Shown here: positions 9,074-20,274 of the stretch, in pieces
Position numbering within the stretch: position 1 is the first letter of the stretch
Layout: each line of letters starts with the position of its first letter
Source: Pleurotus djamor
Lineage: Eukaryota; Basidiomycota; Agaricomycetes; Agaricales; Pleurotaceae
DNA length: 36,151 bases
Direction: 5' to 3'
NCBI GenBank assembly: GCA_029747585.1
Contig: JAPEVF010000465.1
Span: forward strand, 1 to 36,151
Program-made: the position numbers and the translations under genes
Notes under the pieces: model-generated
Databases searched by the model: none
Told to the model about the DNA's origin: nothing
What the model saw: the letters and a program-made list of their open reading frames with translations, nothing else

Positions 9074-10041
9074 ATGAACCCAAACGCACCCACAAGGGTA
9101 TACCTAAAAAGCTACAAATTTTCTCTGCTTGGGATGCTAGGCGTCGGTAAGACGTCCTTAGCTATGCAGGTACGTGACCGTACGCCTTTTTTCCACCGAA
9201 AGAAATCGTACCTGAGACCGTATTCTTCTTTCTAGTTTGCCCTAGAATCGTTCTTCGAAGGTATGTAATACCAGGCATCATGCTCACGATTTTGGTACTC
9301 AATGCTCTTCGCAGTGGTACGCGGGTTGCCCAGTCATTGAGTAACGAAAATAGACCGACAACCGGACCACAGACTTCGAATGTAGAAGACACCTTTAGGA
9401 AGCAGCTTGTCGTTGATGACTCGCTATGCCTGGTCGAAACCTTAGATTGCGAAGACGGAGAAGGTTGGTCTCTGGATCTCCCCTTCTCTATCCTTGGCAC
9501 CAACTCCGTGATCTAATTGATGTTCCTCTTCTATTTCCACAGAGTACCTGGGTCTGAGAGATGCCTACATACGGTGAGAACCCCATCATTGTCTCCATGT
9601 CCATTTAGCTAGCCTGAAGCGCCGAAGGCTGATAAATTTGATGACAGCAACAGTCACGGATTCGTCTTCATATACTCAATAACGTCGCGGGCGTCGTTTG
9701 AACGAATCGAACAATTGCATCATTCTGTACAACGGCTCAAAGGGGAACACCCTGTGGGTATCATCGTGGGCAACAAACGAGACAAATACAATCAGCGCGT
9801 AATATCGCCTGAAGAGGGTCTGGCTCTCGCAAACAGACTCGGATGTACGTTCGTCGAGACGTCGGCCAAGACAGCAGAGAACGTGAACAGAGTCTTCCCC
9901 GACCTCATACGGGTCATCCGTCACCTCACGGAACCACAGTCGGCTGGTTCGTCCGACCATGCAACCTCCCATCGTAGTGGGGATAGGAGAGCTGACAGGA
10001 ATGTCATTTCGGGCCTATTTGACCGGCTACGGCGTAGATAG
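9074..10041 (+). CDS. Divergent Ras-like small GTPase without lipid anchor
   Basis: Best model: 9074-9169, 9236-9260, 9386-9463, 9543-9573 and 9648-10041, all phases consistent, 207 residues. The G1 P-loop is GMLGVGKTS (20-28). G4 is NKRD in VGNKRDKY and G5 is ETSAK, both intact. The body (FERIEQLHHSVQRLKGEHPV) aligns with Ras. Two features are unusual. The splice to EDTFRKQLVVDD removes the usual YDPTI segment of switch I, including the Mg-binding Thr. In addition, the DTAGQE motif reads DCEDGE, so the residues equivalent to Ras Gly60 and Gln61 are Asp and Gly. There is no C-terminal cysteine/CAAX box (the end is LFDRLRRR). The skipped DNA at 9315-9341 contains WYAGCPVIE in another frame, so an ancestral exon may have been lost by a shift. 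It may still bind GTP; normal hydrolysis is unlikely. Confidence 0.75.
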
Positions 10042-13000
10042 ATTGTATGGAACAGCATTCGAGGCCCGTGTCGAGAAAACCCCCATTGAACAAATATTTA
10101 ATCTTCTTTGCTGATCCTTCCATGTTTTGCTCAAAGCAGTTATATTGCGCTTGCCTGCATGCATTATAGCTCCGCCCCACACGCGCGCACAGTTTGGCAC
10201 TCACCATACTGCGTCTTGTTTGTTTGGTCCAATCCCCTGCCAACACCCTGTTTCGACGCTTACAGCTAAATTGCATCTCAACGCGTGTCTTCACATCAAG
10301 TAAGTACTTCTCATTCGGTAAGTAAATCCTCTACAAAGTCAGCGGCAGGCCACTAATATTTTCCAAGCACAGGCACAATTTTAGCTTCTAGCATTTCGTG
10401 AACCTGGTCTCATCAGGGGCTCGTTCTTAGTCTAAAACCAGTGGCACGGTAGAAGATTTGCGTCAAGGGGATACGGTACCACCTCTAATGTGTCCAAGTA
10501 GTTATTCGGACTCACGGATGCCTAGGCACCGACCGGGTTACAATGAAAACCTGACTTGGCGTGTCCAACGCCAGTTAGCCCTCCCAGGTTTTACACTGCT
10601 TGCTGGTTAACCGGTATGTCGTCTTTTGAATAATATGAACTCAGAGCAAGAAGTTGCGCCACTTCACAGTCATGTTTCGTTATCGTGTGGCTTTTCGACA
10701 GGGAGCCGAGTTGCGGGATTTTGGGGTTCAGTCGTCCTTGACAAACGGCATTTCTTCGTAACTCGACCCGTACACGCCCTCCGTGTCTCTCATAGCCCAT
10801 CTCATGCATCCCAGCCCACATATCCACCACCCTATGTGGCGTATGACTGCATGGGCGAGTGCATCCGCAGGAATACCGCCTCTCCATCTCCGAGTATTGA
10901 CATCAAGACCAGATTGGATGATTCCGACCACCGAAGGACTCCGAGAGTCGTGTACCTCGTGTACTTTACGTTCAATTGAACGTACCATCCGTGAGTTCAT
11001 TATTCTTATGCTGGATCCCTCAGTCAATCAAGCGGTTCTGATCGAGGCTTTAAGATTCATGCGGTCATGCAATGAGTCCTGATTCAAAGCCCGGTCCTAT
11101 CCCATCGTTAGCTTGCCCATGCTACGTCAATCCATCCCATCTAACAAGGAATGATCTATCATCAAAATCAACGTTGGGCCATTTGCTGTGCAGTGACCGA
11201 TCACCGAAGGCTTCGTTCATCGTTCTTCTTGATATCAACTTCATATACGACTTAATAACCCACAAGCCAATTTATCATATAGAGACAACGCCTTTTTCGA
11301 GTTATATTTACGTTGACATCATCCTCCTGGCTGTATATAGTGGATGTCCCTCCTCCTGGAAAGCCAAGGATTGCCCACGATCCAATAATAGCCGGTTGGT
11401 ACGTGTAAACACTCTTTAATTTGCTCGAGGACTCCGAGAGAAACCGATCACTTGTAAATCAGGAAATCTCCTTCAGGTAATTTCTGCGGCGAAGTGAGGC
11501 GAAGAGCTCGTACCGGGCGTTCGCGTTCATGGTCCGCTACTGAATTGAACGAGATTTTTTGAAGTGTCTTAGGTAAGGGGCTCACGATAGGAGTGGTGCA
11601 CATTGCTCAGGGTTTCTTCGCGTTGCCACCGTCCATCCTGATGCCCTGACCTGAAGAGGGTCCTTCTTTTTCATTTCGTTTACGTTTTCACGCCGCTTTC
11701 GTGATTGATATTCACTTCCAGAAAAGTCATAGTCTCGTTGCGTCGATACATTGTCAGCGAACTGGGGTTTCGATAACTCTTTGATAGGCTCGTCCAGCGC
11801 CTGAGAGCGTTCATACCGTCTGGCCTATTGTCGGGACCGTGCAAGGACCGTGTCTACTTTTGTGGAGCCCATCATGCAGCGGTGCGTTGGGCTCTATGTA
11901 CAAGGTTAGAGTAAGTACTTCGTTGCATCAATATGAAATATTTGAATGAACAGTCTGGCAAGTGCAATTTATCTTTTCCATCGATGACCCTACGATTAAT
12001 TGAATCTGTGACACGATACCTCTACAGAGACAAGGCGCCGCTGCCATCGTCCATCCAGGAGTTCCTCCTTTGGTTTAGTGAGGTGAGCTGTATCTGGTTG
12101 GCTGGCAGCGGCGCAGTATTCGCCTGGTGCGTTTCGACATCGACATCGGACAGTACTACCACTAAGCATTCCGTCTGCACGGGGCTTGCCTCGTGTGTAC
12201 TGGTAATTTACCTAGGTAGTGGACGCTATGATCCCGTCCAGATGTTGACACCCACTTGGGTCCGGATAGGCAGTTATTTCTAGCAGACAGCTAGGTTCCG
12301 AAATGCTTTTCTTAACCCAAACCGATCGATGCGTCAAGCTTCCACTTTCATGTAGTATATCACCACGAGGCCGTTCACTTTTGAGCGTGTCAGCGATTCC
12401 CTCGGGTGCTATGGCACCTCTCCAATTGAAAGTTGATTTCATCAGAGAGGTCTCGGCGCCAGCGCATTTGCTCGCGGGGCTTCAAGGCGAATCGAAATCA
12501 CCGAGTGGCTTTGGTCGCCGGTGGCACTGGGACGAAACATGACATAACTGCCAAATGACACCTTCAAGTGGTAAACTCAAGAAAACGTGTTCCGGATAAA
12601 TCGCTGGCGTTGGTGGTCATAGTATTTTTGGTTGATGAAATTTGGCGCTATGTGGAAATTCCTTCTTTGGTAGGTAGTATTGCACCCGTGTTTAGACGAG
12701 GATGCAATACCTGACACGGACGTGCACGCGAGCTGAGGCAGAAATGGAGTGATGCTTGGGGGCGTTTCTATGAACGGAGAGATTTCAAGCCCTGCGGGTG
12801 CAGTCAATTACTCGTGCACAGTGGTGCGAATTGATTTCTTCGCAAGGACCCCGGGACCATTAAGTCCGCGATGATTCCATGGCGTCCTTGATATCCGGGT
12901 CTCAGTATTGGAATGCGCACACACACTAAAACAGAGTGCGTACCATGGGGCGGGGGAAAGATGTAGCGTGATCCACCGTCCGCGACTGTTACCCGATTAT

Positions 13001-13128
13001 CCATGATGTTATGCATTGAAATTTTCCTAGAGTATGATGGTAGCAAGGGTATAAAAATTAAGAAAGAAATATACTGTATGACTGTTTCGAATTGGCTGAT
13101 CCTCTACCGCAGTGGAACCTCTGAGATC
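10042..13128. other. Long gene-poor stretch
   Basis: Frames reach at most 117 codons (for example 10626-10979 +, 11072-11419 + and 11933-12283 +) and overlap open frames on the opposite strand. None has a recognisable motif, signal peptide with coding continuation, or paired splice signals that extend it. No tRNA or long inverted repeat was seen. It may hold UTRs, non-coding transcripts or worn-out elements. Confidence 0.5.
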
Positions 13129-15487
13129 TCAAAGGCACTTCTCCCACCTGGCTTCCTTTCCCTGACCGCTGACCACCCACACTCTTCCCAGCTCTTGTAG
13201 CTCGTCCAGGGCTTCGCTAATACTCCATTCGCCAATCCTGGCCCAACGGGAGTCAGCTCTCTGGAGATATGTCGTAATTTGAGACTGGGTAGGGCCTGCC
13301 TGAGAAAGGGTGGGTTGCTTGGAAGACAAAGAACGACTGGCTGAAGCAGAGCTAGCACGCTGTGACTTGATGCCACGCCGAGTCAGTTCTTCAACGGCAG
13401 CTTCGACAAATGGTGCCAAAAATGCGGATGTGACCGAGACATAAGCTTCTTCACCTTCTTGGGGATCAGACAAAGGAGCTTCTTCTTCACAGCTGAAGCT
13501 AGGATTTACGACAGACATGGAGGAGACTGAGCTCGTAGAAAATTCGACAGCCGAAGCCTGAGAAACATGTCGACTGCTAGACGTCCTCCACAAGCTTTGG
13601 CTCATGACACTTGAGATTCCGTCGGAGGCGATGCCTAGGGAATCACCGTCACAAGGATGTATGGGTCCTTCCCAGAGGACGATACTGCCCTCATCGTAAA
13701 GCCGCCTGATTGCGAACGTAAACAAGCGCTTGATCCTGGGTCCCATCATCTCTTTGTCTTTGCGAGGTAAGGCGTCAGGCATCGAACCCTTCCCTTGATC
13801 ATTCTCCTTGTCCGTGCTACCGTGTCTTTTCAACTTTGTCGATTTTCCCAACGATGTGGGCAGCGTGGAAGGATTTGTCGGCGCTTCGCCGACGCCGCGA
13901 CGTCCATCAGATCTAGTGGGATTCGATGCCTTCCCTGTCTTAGCCGCGAGTCGAGATTTTTCCCGCTCTTCTTTAGCGCGTCGCTTAGCTTCAACTTCAA
14001 TGATACGTTTTGCCAATTGCGACAATTCTGGAATTCGTCGGAGGAATGACAGCGTGAACCCCTTCCTTGTCGGAGTAGCGTTCAAGACAAGCGAGTCAAC
14101 GGTCGCTTCTGAGGAAGAACCAGTGGCTGAGATGGGAAGCGCCTTCGAAGGTTTTGGAGTCTCATCGCCCCAATTCGGCATTGGCCTAGACCGTATCTTT
14201 CGCGGCGTACTTACATCCCAGTTCGTGAAGGTACCAGGTACTGACGCCGGAGTAGCATTGTCCATGAAGTATTTGAGGTATATTTTGAATGTGTTGGCTG
14301 TAAGGTCTCTCGAATGAAGCCTTGTAGGATGACGGAGTTTGATGGATGTTCTACGTATCTGTGAATTTGATCAAATGAAATGAACATCTCATAAGTCGGA
14401 TGGTCAGAAGAACCGACCTTTCTTGGACTCCATTCACTACATTCCGATTCAGAACAGTCCGTGTTTGGCGCCTGTGAACAGGGAGTATGTAATGTACTCG
14501 ATGGTAGGTGATCGCCGTCATGGGTTGGTTTGGGTGGCGTACGTAGTGCCGTGGGCGTCGCAGGTCGTAAAATGGTGGAAGGTTTACTCTTGGTGGGGGT
14601 CTTTGGTAGCTGTGAAGTGGTCGCCTTGTCGAGGTTAGGAGGAAGAAACGGTCCAAGACTGTGGTCGTGGTAATAACTTCGATGAAGATCCCGAACATTC
14701 TGTCGATGCTTCAGTTCATGGCTTGCGGTGACAACCTCTAAGCAGGCTTATCAGTACATTTATCGAACTCTTCAATTGAAAGGACAATTTAACCGATGTC
14801 TTGGACGATGATTTGGCGGCCATCATGGAGCTTACTCACACGACCTTCAACCCGTATGAATGATCCTACGTATACCCGTTTAGATGAAGGAACTTTCTGA
14901 TCAGCCGCAGTGGGTCTGAGACCGAACAAAGAATACGGAGGATCAGGGACTGGTGCCTGCTTTGGAACTTTTTGAGAGTTCTTCGAGGGCGACACAGAGA
15001 CGGATTTCGATGAAGAAGAAGACGGTTTCCGGGATTTCAAGGGTTCAGCAGGTGGGGGAGGAGCTAATCGGTAGGAACAGTCCACGACACCCGTTCCATC
15101 GTCGACTGGGGAATACTTGAGTTCATGAGAGATCGAGTCAAATGACAGCTCTCTTACGTGTATAGACAGTGCGCTTTTCATAAGGGGTCAGACCTACAAC
15201 AAGTCCAACTAAGACTACGGTTCGGCATGGAACACGACCTAGCCAGAAGTAATCAACATCTAAACAATTCAGGCAGCGTTGAGTTGTCATATACAATCAT
15301 AGTCAGAATAAAGCTGGTGCATGCCTTTTGCAGATGTAGATTCTCGCATCTCCAGAACGTCGCCGACAGAGCATGAAGAAATTGCTTCCTTGGTGAGTGT
15401 CCATTTCCACAAATCATTGTTGGATATCTCGCATTCATTGGGCAAATGTGACTCAGATATACGTCGCCTTTTTGTTGGTGAGCTCAT
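13129..15487 (-). CDS. STN1: CST telomere-capping complex subunit Stn1
   Basis: Minus-strand exons: 15487 to 15295 (or 15325), 15259-15158, 15105-14794, 14737-14418 and 14358-13129, about 718 residues (10 fewer with the 15325 end). The N-terminal OB fold is split over exons: DLWKWTLTKEA, then YFWLGRVPCRTVVLVGLVVG, then DDGTGVVDC, and after a Ser/Pro-rich insert, FIRVEGRVSKLHDGRQIIVQ. The central region has LHSRDLTANTFKIYLKYFMD, a fungal Stn1 hallmark, and RRIPELSQLAKRIIEVEAKR. C-terminal winged-helix-like parts include KRLFTFAIRRLYDEGSIVLW and ITTYLQRADSRWARIGEWSI. The known role is, with Ten1 and Ctc1/Cdc13, to bind telomeric ssDNA, recruit Pol-alpha and limit telomerase. Exon 5 contains an in-frame GTAAGT near 14217, so a further intron is possible. 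The first intron is unusual (see findings). Confidence 0.88.
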
Positions 15488-16058
15488 GCTCTCGAGTAGA
15501 TGAGGCCGCAAGAATGGTTGTCTCAACCGCCAAAGGATTTGAAGATGTCGGTGATGGTGGTTCGAGTCGAGTTGGACAAATACTAAATAGCGCGCTAAAC
15601 TGATGTGAAAAGGGTCACGTGGACGCTGCATGATGCGCACGTGTGAGAACTTGAAAGGAGCCAAGAAAGAAAGGAGGAAGGTGGAAAATGCAAGTCCACG
15701 CCGTCACATAAGACGCCCTCTCTGTCAAAGGTTAAAGTTGACCCTTCTTCAAGGGCAATTTATCGACTCCTTCGATCAGTCCTCGGTTACCCCAATTACT
15801 GTTAGTACCTGAATTTAAGCCGCAGGGCATAATCGATCGATGCTGCGTGTGTACCACATGCTGTGTTTTAGGGAGCCTTTATGCGGAGGATTTTACTTTT
15901 GGAGCGATGCAAGCACTCGCTCAGGCGGTTGGCATGAAATCGTCGCACTAGCTGGAAGGGGAGCAAACACCCTTTGGGTATGGTGATCGTGTGAAGTCCT
16001 TACTTCCAAGAAAAGATCTGTTATCGGTGGTTAAGCGAAGTTAAGTCAAGCTCCCACT
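15488..16058. promoter_or_regulatory. Divergent promoter region between STN1 and the TENA-family gene
   Basis: 571 bp separate two genes that start in opposite directions. The region contains two CACGTG palindromes near the STN1 side and no open frame of note. Confidence 0.6.
15616..15643. promoter_or_regulatory. Pair of CACGTG E-boxes
   Basis: CACGTG at 15616-15621 and again at 15638-15643, 22 bp centre to centre (two helical turns), about 130 bp upstream of the STN1 start. CACGTG is the core site of bHLH factors such as Cbf1/Pho4 types in fungi. Actual binding is inference. Confidence 0.5.
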
Positions 16059-16853
16059 ATGTCCACATTAACCGAACATTTATTATCCTTGCCTCGAGCA
16101 AAGTCTTCATATGAGCAAGCAACATCAAAGCACCCTTTCCTCGTTGCCGCAGCGAATGGAACCTTATCCGCGCCACTGCTCGGTTACTACCTGTCCCAGG
16201 ACAGGATCTATGCCGCATACGCCTATCCAAAATTCATCGGAGGATTGTTCCGACGCATCGACTCATACCACAACACTGCAAGGCCCGGGCAGCCCAAATC
16301 ATTACTCCCTTTGCTCACCGCTTCGCTTGCCGGTGTGATCAGAGAAGTCGGGTTCTTCGATGAATTTGCTGCGGAATATGGCTTGGATATAGCAAGTTTT
16401 ACAAACGAATCAGCTCCGTACACCTCAAGGGCAGGGACATTGAGTTACGTCGCTCACATGGCATACGTAGCGGAATGGGCGGATACCTGGGAAGAGGGTG
16501 TAATATTTCTGTGGGCTATGGAAAAAGTGAGTCTAGGAAAGCATAGATGACTCTATCTGAGATATCGACGTTCGGAAACCGGCTGACACGGGGATCAGGT
16601 TTATCTAGATGCTTGGTCTCGCATCCACAATTCGCTAGCACAATCCAGCGCGAGCAGCGGCATTATCAATGCCTTGCGAGTGCTCTCGGACAACTGGTCG
16701 AAGGAGGCATTCGCCAAGTTCGTCGATGACTTAGGGGCGTTGGTGAATGAAATCGCAACCCCTGTTCTTGAATCCAAGGCCGAGGAAATCTGGATCCGTG
16801 TATTGGAGCTCGAGGCTGAATTTTGGCCGACGGAGGCTGAGTTAGCGGACTGA
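16059..16853 (+). CDS. TENA/THI-4 family (haem-oxygenase-like fold) protein
   Basis: Two exons, 16059-16526 and 16599-16853, with a 72-nt intron and 240 residues in all, close to the family's usual 220-250. Typical helices are visible: HPFLVAAANGTLSAPLLGYY, YLSQDRIYAAYAYPKFIGGL, a glutamate in REVGFFDEFAAEYGL, the YVAHMAYVAEWADTWEEGV segment, and a C-terminal EIWIRVLELEAEFWP. Family members include thiaminase II/aminopyrimidine aminohydrolases that act in thiamine salvage, and many fungal members of unproven function. The bacterial active-site cysteine could not be placed with confidence, so catalytic activity is open. It is divergently transcribed from STN1 with no obvious functional link. 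Confidence 0.85.
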
Positions 16854-17489
16854 GAGGTCGGGGGCCCGTACAGTGGCTCACTATACGTCCTCAGCACACC
16901 GTGTTACTGCATATTGTCAGACCTAGAAGTAGCTGGCGACCCCTGAGCTAAAATGTCCGCTCTTTCGCTAAGCCTAGTGCGGGAAATGGAATACAGGTAT
17001 TTACTTCGCAATTACACACTGAGCTCGCCTAGAAGCAGCGTAAAGAAGCCCCCCCATCAGCTTGATGCGACCAACTTCGTCACCCATCAAGGTATACACG
17101 CCTAAGGTAAGTATAACGATTTACTAGTATGTCTAGTATGTGACCGACAGACCTTGTGTGCGAGAGACAAGCATAGTCGTCTCATGATATGCACACACTA
17201 GATCATCGTTCTTTACACTTGCATCACAGACCAGTCATCCTTCTAGAGTAGAGGCCTCGTCGAAGTCAAGTGCAGGAACCATTATATCACCGGTTGTGTC
17301 CTCATGGACCCAGCTTGATACCATAGGCTCAGGAAACTGATAAATAGGTTGTTGTTTCTAAGCGATACATCATCGAGTTGCCTCTGAAGTCAAATCGGCG
17401 AGTAGCTACTCACATTTCCTTCCAACCTTACTCCACTAACGCCAAATTCGCACTTTACTAGAACCATATTCTTGAGTATCACCGCCAAG
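16854..17489. other. Intergenic, promoter of the secreted peptide gene
   Basis: No gene seen. The last 80 bases (CTCCACTAACGCC, CACTTTACTAGAACC) are pyrimidine-rich, as expected for a basidiomycete 5' UTR. Confidence 0.5.
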
Positions 17490-17915
17490 ATGCGTCTCAG
17501 CCTCATCTTCCTCGCCGTTGCCGCAATCGTCCACGCAAACCCTTTCGGTGCCACAACAGACACCACATCTCTCGAGCCCGCAGATAAACTAGCATTGACT
17601 CACAATGTCGAGGCAATCATCGAGGAAGCCTTCCAGGACAACATCACCGCGGAGGATTGGCGCCGTTACAGGCATCATCACCACCGCGGGCACTTGCGCA
17701 GGTTCCTTAGGAAGACCATCAAGAAGCTCGTTCGTCAGGCTGTCAAGGACGCATTGAAGGATAACAAACCATCTGGCGATGATAAGCCAGATACGAAGCC
17801 AGACGACGCTTCCAGCAGTTCCGATGCACCGTCTCCTACGAGCTCGGATGCGGCGCCAGATGCAAGCGCTGCCCCCACCGACTCTGATGTTGCTGCTCCG
17901 ACTGCGAGTGCTTAG
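17490..17915 (+). CDS. Small secreted precursor with cationic amphipathic helix
   Basis: A single-exon gene of 141 residues from ATG 17490; an in-frame ATG lies at 17472, but 17490 puts a clean signal peptide first. Residues 1-16 (MRLSLIFLAVAAIVHA) form a signal peptide ending in an AxA-like site. Residues 17-57 are mildly acidic with one N-glycosylation sequon (NIT, 51-53). Residues 58-90 are strongly basic: four histidines in a row (62-65), then HLRRFLRKTIKKLVRQAVKD (68-87). In a helix, its Leu/Phe/Ile/Val/Ala residues fall on one face and its Arg/Lys residues on the other. Residues 91-141 are acidic and Ser/Pro/Ala-rich. There are no cysteines. I recognise no family. The build resembles membrane-active peptide precursors with acidic flanks, but that is inference; a cell-wall or polyanion-binding role is also possible. 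Confidence 0.7.
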   Translation: MRLSLIFLAVAAIVHANPFGATTDTTSLEPADKLALTHNVEAIIEEAFQDNITAEDWRRYRHHHHRGHLRRFLRKTIKKLVRQAVKDALKDNKPSGDDKPDTKPDDASSSSDAPSPTSSDAAPDASAAPTDSDVAAPTASA

Positions 17916-18182
17916 ATAGGCTTTCGGTAGCACTTTCCCTTGTCAGGTTAATAGAAGTTGAACGAGAGGGTAAAGTCAGCGCAACCTGCAAACAAATATT
18001 GAGTAGAATTAACAACTGAGTGCCATACCGCAATGTTCGGGCTGATCCCAGAGAATTTGACCCTGAAGTCAACCTGAAGTCCAAAAAAATGACGGTAAAA
18101 TATGACACTAAGAGAACGGTAGTATAGAATGATTCAAATAGGTTGTAGACTCATGAACGCATACCAAAACAACACAACAACG

Positions 18183-20274
18183 CTAAGCGATGAACCCATT
18201 CCTATCTGCCTTCCTCGCCCGCACACCATGGCTAGCTCCCAGCGTCAATTTGAACATCCTTCCACACATCTCCTCTGGCTTATCGGAGAATGGATAGGGT
18301 GCTCCGAGCTGATAGGCAGCCGCAAATCCAGAACACACAGCGATCTCGTGCATATCTTACGGAAAAGAAATCAGCGAAGAACCGAACTATGAGAATGTGG
18401 GTACTAACTGAGGATAGACCAGGCTCCAGCAAAATGAGTGTGCCTCTTGCCGTTCAAGAACATCATCCATGGGACGGTCCCAACATAATGTTGCCAGCGA
18501 TGAGATTGTCTAAGACAGACGTTGAAGCCACAGTCATCCGGGATTCATGGTGCGACTTACTGTTTCCACCACTTCTCCGCGATGATCTTGTCCTTGTTGA
18601 TGTCTCCTCTCGTCCACATACTTTCACTGCCATCTTTGTCCAGATATATGGTCTGAAAGACATGATCCTCGAGGGGCGGGAGCTCTCCATCAGCCAGATG
18701 ATCCGCGTGAGCAGATTTGCGCTCGCTCGTTGAAGGCCCTGCGAATTGATCATCCGCTGAATCTTCTTCTATGACATGCGAGGGACGTGTCAGACGCCAC
18801 ACCAGAGAGATGGGGAAAAAATACAACTTACTGAATGACCCACTCTTATCGTCACCACCAGGGCCGAAACGACTCTCGCCCTTAAACTGAGGCTGGTAAT
18901 TGGTGAGGTCGAAGGACATCTCAATCTTTTTCTTGTCGTCAGGGTAGGAGCGAACATCTAAATTGGAGATTAGCGAAGCGTCATCACGGAGTGAACGCGG
19001 TCAACGAACAATATAACGGCTTGAAATTGTCTTTCGCAAAGTCAACCGCCTTCTGAGCTTCTCGATCACCTTGTTCCAGGCGCTTTTTAGCGGGAAGTTC
19101 ATCTGAGAACCGGACTCGGTAATACTAAGTATGAAACCTTGAGTTAGCTACCAGAGATGATACACAAGCAGGGACTCACCTTCTCCATGTATTCAAGATC
19201 GTTGTGCGTCACGGTGATGTCCCAAAGATATTTGACGTTACCAAGAACCTTCCGTTCCATCCAGCTAGCATCTTTACCGAGAACCTTCAAAGCGTTATCG
19301 GCGTCGCAAGCAATTATTATGTGATCGAAGACTTCTGTATACTCAGTCTCGGGGCCGGCGCCGACGACTTCCTGGTCGTTGTTGGTGCCCTTGGTCGTGC
19401 GTATAGAGATTTGGACGCCCTCGCGCTTCTTCCCATTACCCTGATCGGTAAATTTGTGCGATCGATCGACCTTGGTGACTTCGATTCCTAGGCGAACTGC
19501 AACGTTCCCTTTCGACTCGACCAACTCCTTCCATCTTCGGTAGACTTGCCCTAAGCAAGGGAACGCACGCATTTCCGGGATGCCATCGACGAAATTTTCC
19601 TTGCTGAAGTCGAAGAGGCGCATGCTCTTGTCGGTGAATAGACGTTCCACAATAGCGGTTGAAACGTATGGGGTTTGGTTACCAGTACCCATGAAGAGGG
19701 CCACTAGCGGGAAGACGAGCGCCTCTGAGAAGGCTTTGGGGAAACGGAAGAGGGTCAACGAGGCGTGTATTGGCATGGCACCGAAAACGGGCTCGAGAAC
19801 AGGATTTGAAGCGACCTTGAGGAAGGTACCGAAGCGCTTGATCGAGTTCTTGTGTTGCTCGAGTAGTTCGGCGGGGAACACGTTACTCCCTAGATTGAAA
19901 AAGGCGTGTCGTTGAGTAAAATATTTGGTAACCAAGAGCAAATACGCACAATAATCCTTTCCAGGTTCCCGCCCAAAGCTGATTTGAAACCCAACTTCGG
20001 AGGGCGTGCACCCCAACATTTCGAACATTGAATAGGTATTCCCGAAAACTGGAGACCCGCCTTGGACGCCATCGTTGATATAGGCAGCGCCGTACTTGCT
20101 AGCGTCGATGGGCGTTGATGTCGCCATCCCGCCCGCAGAGGAGGACCTCTCGAAAAGAGTGACCGAAAATTTGTCGGGACACAGAGAAAGGGCGTATGCA
20201 GCTGACATGCCCGCCGCGCCACCGCCTACGATGGCGACGCGCTGCTTGCTCGTAGTTGTTGTCCGTTGAGTCAT
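18183..20274 (-). CDS. FAD-dependent amine-oxidase-like oxidoreductase
   Basis: Seven exons on the minus strand: 20274-19950, 19889-19180, 19124-19010, 18957-18832, 18768-18561, 18509-18409 and 18355-18183. All phases agree, giving 585 residues. The N-terminal dinucleotide-binding fold is RVAIVGGGAAGMSAAYAL (GxGxxG at about 17-22), followed by the acidic strand end VTLFERSSSAGG. The C-terminal FAD-contacting region is HFAGAWSILNMHEIAVCSGF with the final helix QLGAPYPFSDKPEEM. This is the flavin-containing amine oxidase/NAD(P)-binding Rossmann-like family, common in agaricomycetes; the substrate is not predictable from sequence. There is no signal peptide, so it is probably intracellular. The first intron is 60 nt and open in frame, so a simple ORF call would wrongly include it. 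It converges on the secreted peptide gene. Confidence 0.87.

Noticed and set aside
11072..11419. 115-codon plus-strand frame
   Set aside because: No motif, no signal peptide, no neighbouring exons; a chance frame in a gene-poor region.
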